Source: JAPPKS01 sp963667895 (GTDB taxonomy: Bacteria; Poribacteria; WGA-4E; PCPOR2b). From it: 64,000 bases of DNA. Shown here piece by piece: positions 62,833 through 64,000 of this stretch (position 1 is the stretch's first letter; each line of letters opens with the position of its first letter). Under the pieces are notes generated by a model. That model was not told where the DNA came from. It made no database searches and saw only the letters and a list, made by a program, of their open reading frames with translations. The position numbers and the translations under genes are program-made. The stretch is taken from the NCBI GenBank assembly GCA_965223985.1, contig OZ245030.1, forward strand, positions 1,116,001 through 1,180,000, given 5' to 3'.

Positions 62833-64000
62833 TCACCGAGTCACCTCTACGACCCAACCCTTTGTTTTGGCAGGTTTGTACTCTCCCTCGCGTAGATATT
62901 TAGATGTGTGCCATAAACACAACCGCTTTCCATCGGGCAGCCATGTCAGATTAACCAAATTGATTGTTGTACGTGCAATCGGTAATGCGCGATTCGTTTC
63001 CAAGTCTCGCACCCACACCTTCCACCGTATCCCCATACAATCCTCACGTTCCATGTAAGCGAGTCGATTGCCTTGAGGCGACCATGAAGGAGAAGTGTGT
63101 TTGAGAATTCTTGTCTCATTCGGCCCCTCCGCAGAAACGATGTGGAGTTCCTTACTAAGTAGCGCGTCCGACACCGGATTTCCTGAAAGCACGTAAGCAA
63201 GGTTAGCTCCGTCAGCCGACCACCTAATCTGCTTAACTCGCTGTGAGGACGTTGAAATCTCATTTAATTTTGCGCCGTCAATATCGTGGACGCGAACTCT
63301 GGCGTGTCCGGAGGCATAGTGCTGGTAATCCAGTCCAATCGCAATTCGATCGCCATCAGGTGACCACGAAGGTGGATCTAGATAGCTGAAGGCGCCAATC
63401 TGACCCTCGATCGGAATCCGCGATATCGGCGTCAGATGGGATTTATCGCTATTAATTCGGTAAAGGATATCAACCCCTTCTTCCCAACGTCGGAACGCAA
63501 TCTGATTCGCAGTAGGCGACCACGCAGGCGCATCCCCAGGAACAAGCTTGATTAAACGAGGATTCTGTCGATTAACAATCCATACATAGCTGTCCTTACC
63601 CTCATAAGCTTCAAAGGTGATTAAGTTGCTGTCAAGCGACCATGACAGATTCGGATTGTAGAAATTTCCTGCGCACAGCCTTTGGAACTGCCTCGCATGG
63701 CTATCCGTGAGCCAGAGTTCGCTCGCTTTCCAGTATTGCCCCGTGAGATTCGTCCGCATCAAAAAAGCAATCAGTTTGCCATTGGGCGACCAGTGAGGCG
63801 CTTCCGCCCCCTCAATCAGTTTCAATGACCGGACATTTGAACAGACCGCCTTATTGAACTGAATCCCCTCAATTTCTTCAAACACGCCGATTCCAAACTC
63901 ATCCAGCCAGCCGATTTCCCCGTTTGGAAGTTCGACCTGATACCAATCCTCCGACTGACTAACGATTGGTAGCTCGACGCCGTCGTTAAGTAACAGTAGT
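62833..64000 (-). CDS. SH3b-TolB-like propeller protein, 5' end outside the window
   Basis: The frame is open from the stop at 62833 to the right edge (about 388 codons). The first visible residues, LLLLNDGVELPIVSQSED then WYQVELPNGEIGWLDEFG, are the end of a bacterial SH3 domain. A PD40/TolB propeller follows with about eight blades: PHWSPNGKLIAFLM, LSWSLDSNLITFEA, PAWSPTANQIAFRR, PSWSPDGDRIAIGL, IRWSADGANLAYVL and PSWSPQGNRLAYME. The start at 63885 would cut the SH3 domain, so the real start is beyond the window. Peptidoglycan binding by the SH3b part is possible; location is probably extracytoplasmic. Confidence 0.8.
   Translation of the reverse strand, partial: LLLLNDGVELPIVSQSEDWYQVELPNGEIGWLDEFGIGVFEEIEGIQFNKAVCSNVRSLKLIEGAEAPHWSPNGKLIAFLMRTNLTGQYWKASELWLTDSHARQFQRLCAGNFYNPNLSWSLDSNLITFEAYEGKDSYVWIVNRQNPRLIKLVPGDAPAWSPTANQIAFRRWEEGVDILYRINSDKSHLTPISRIPIEGQIGAFSYLDPPSWSPDGDRIAIGLDYQHYASGHARVRVHDIDGAKLNEISTSSQRVKQIRWSADGANLAYVLSGNPVSDALLSKELHIVSAEGPNETRILKHTSPSWSPQGNRLAYMEREDCMGIRWKVWVRDLETNRALPIARTTINLVNLTWLPDGKRLCLWHTSKYLREGEYKPAKTKGWVVEVTR

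Noticed and set aside
1..64000. tRNA, rRNA genes and CRISPR arrays
   Set aside because: Looked for T-loop motifs (GGTTCGAxxCC), rRNA-like blocks and spaced short repeats; none found outside the Ig-repeat gene.

Overview
The window looks like a piece of an uncultured bacterial chromosome with roughly 50 % G+C. The gene content resembles Candidatus Poribacteria or a related sponge or marine lineage: three phytanoyl-CoA dioxygenase-like proteins, LamG proteins, Gfo/Idh/MocA oxidoreductases, PQQ-type and TolB-type propellers, a CehA/McbA-type PHP hydrolase, ECF sigma factors linked to beta-propellers, and a C-terminal sorting domain with the NYPNPFNPET motif. This placement rests on family content only; no rRNA or tRNA gene was found to confirm it.

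Layout. 1-4.8 kb: two PhyH dioxygenases, two secreted LamG proteins and a TIM-barrel sugar isomerase-like gene. 5-8.2 kb: a tandem pair of small membrane proteins (one frameshifted), a SpoIIM-family protein and a divergent RDD protein. 8.5-11.4 kb: an ECF sigma factor and a TolB-like propeller, apparently one gene split by a frameshift inside its transmembrane segment. 11.4-18.4 kb: pyrophosphatase, AAC(3)-like acetyltransferase and a DUF123 GIY-YIG protein, then an ankyrin protein, an RlmB-type methyltransferase and the CehA/McbA protein. 18.5-27.7 kb: an accessory stretch of short, mostly unlinked genes (MBL, APH, GrpB, methyltransferases, ankyrin, HIT, GNAT, an AbiJ/Mrr-like protein, VOC, a HisG-HisE fusion). 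It contains three single-base frameshifts and a decayed AAC(3) fragment.

27.8-36.1 kb: a MoxR/DUF58/DUF4129/DUF4350 membrane cluster with two paralogous multi-pass proteins, interrupted by a HAD phosphatase and a PhyH gene. 36.2-40.2 kb: a lipoprotein and an intact 965-residue sigma factor-TM-Asp-box propeller fusion, each with a recognisable promoter. 40.2-49.3 kb: two PQQ-like propellers, two Gfo/Idh/MocA oxidoreductases, an inositol monophosphatase-like protein and a TPR lipoprotein. 49.4-55 kb: a succinate dehydrogenase cluster (sdhA, class E-like sdhB, cytochrome b558-type sdhC, a second sdhB, and an HdrB/SdhE-like CCG protein) behind a strong promoter with a G/C palindrome in its leader. 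55.3-62.6 kb: an NHL-repeat protein and a 1593-residue surface protein made of near-identical Ig-like repeats. The window ends inside an SH3b-TolB propeller gene.

The most interesting theme is the pair of sigma-factor/propeller proteins. They share sigma domains and a similar juxtamembrane linker but carry unrelated propellers (TolB-like versus Asp-box). This suggests a modular class of membrane-tethered transcription factors with an extracytoplasmic sensor. The other theme is the number of single-base frameshifts (five in 64 kb), which may be real decay or uncorrected sequencing error.
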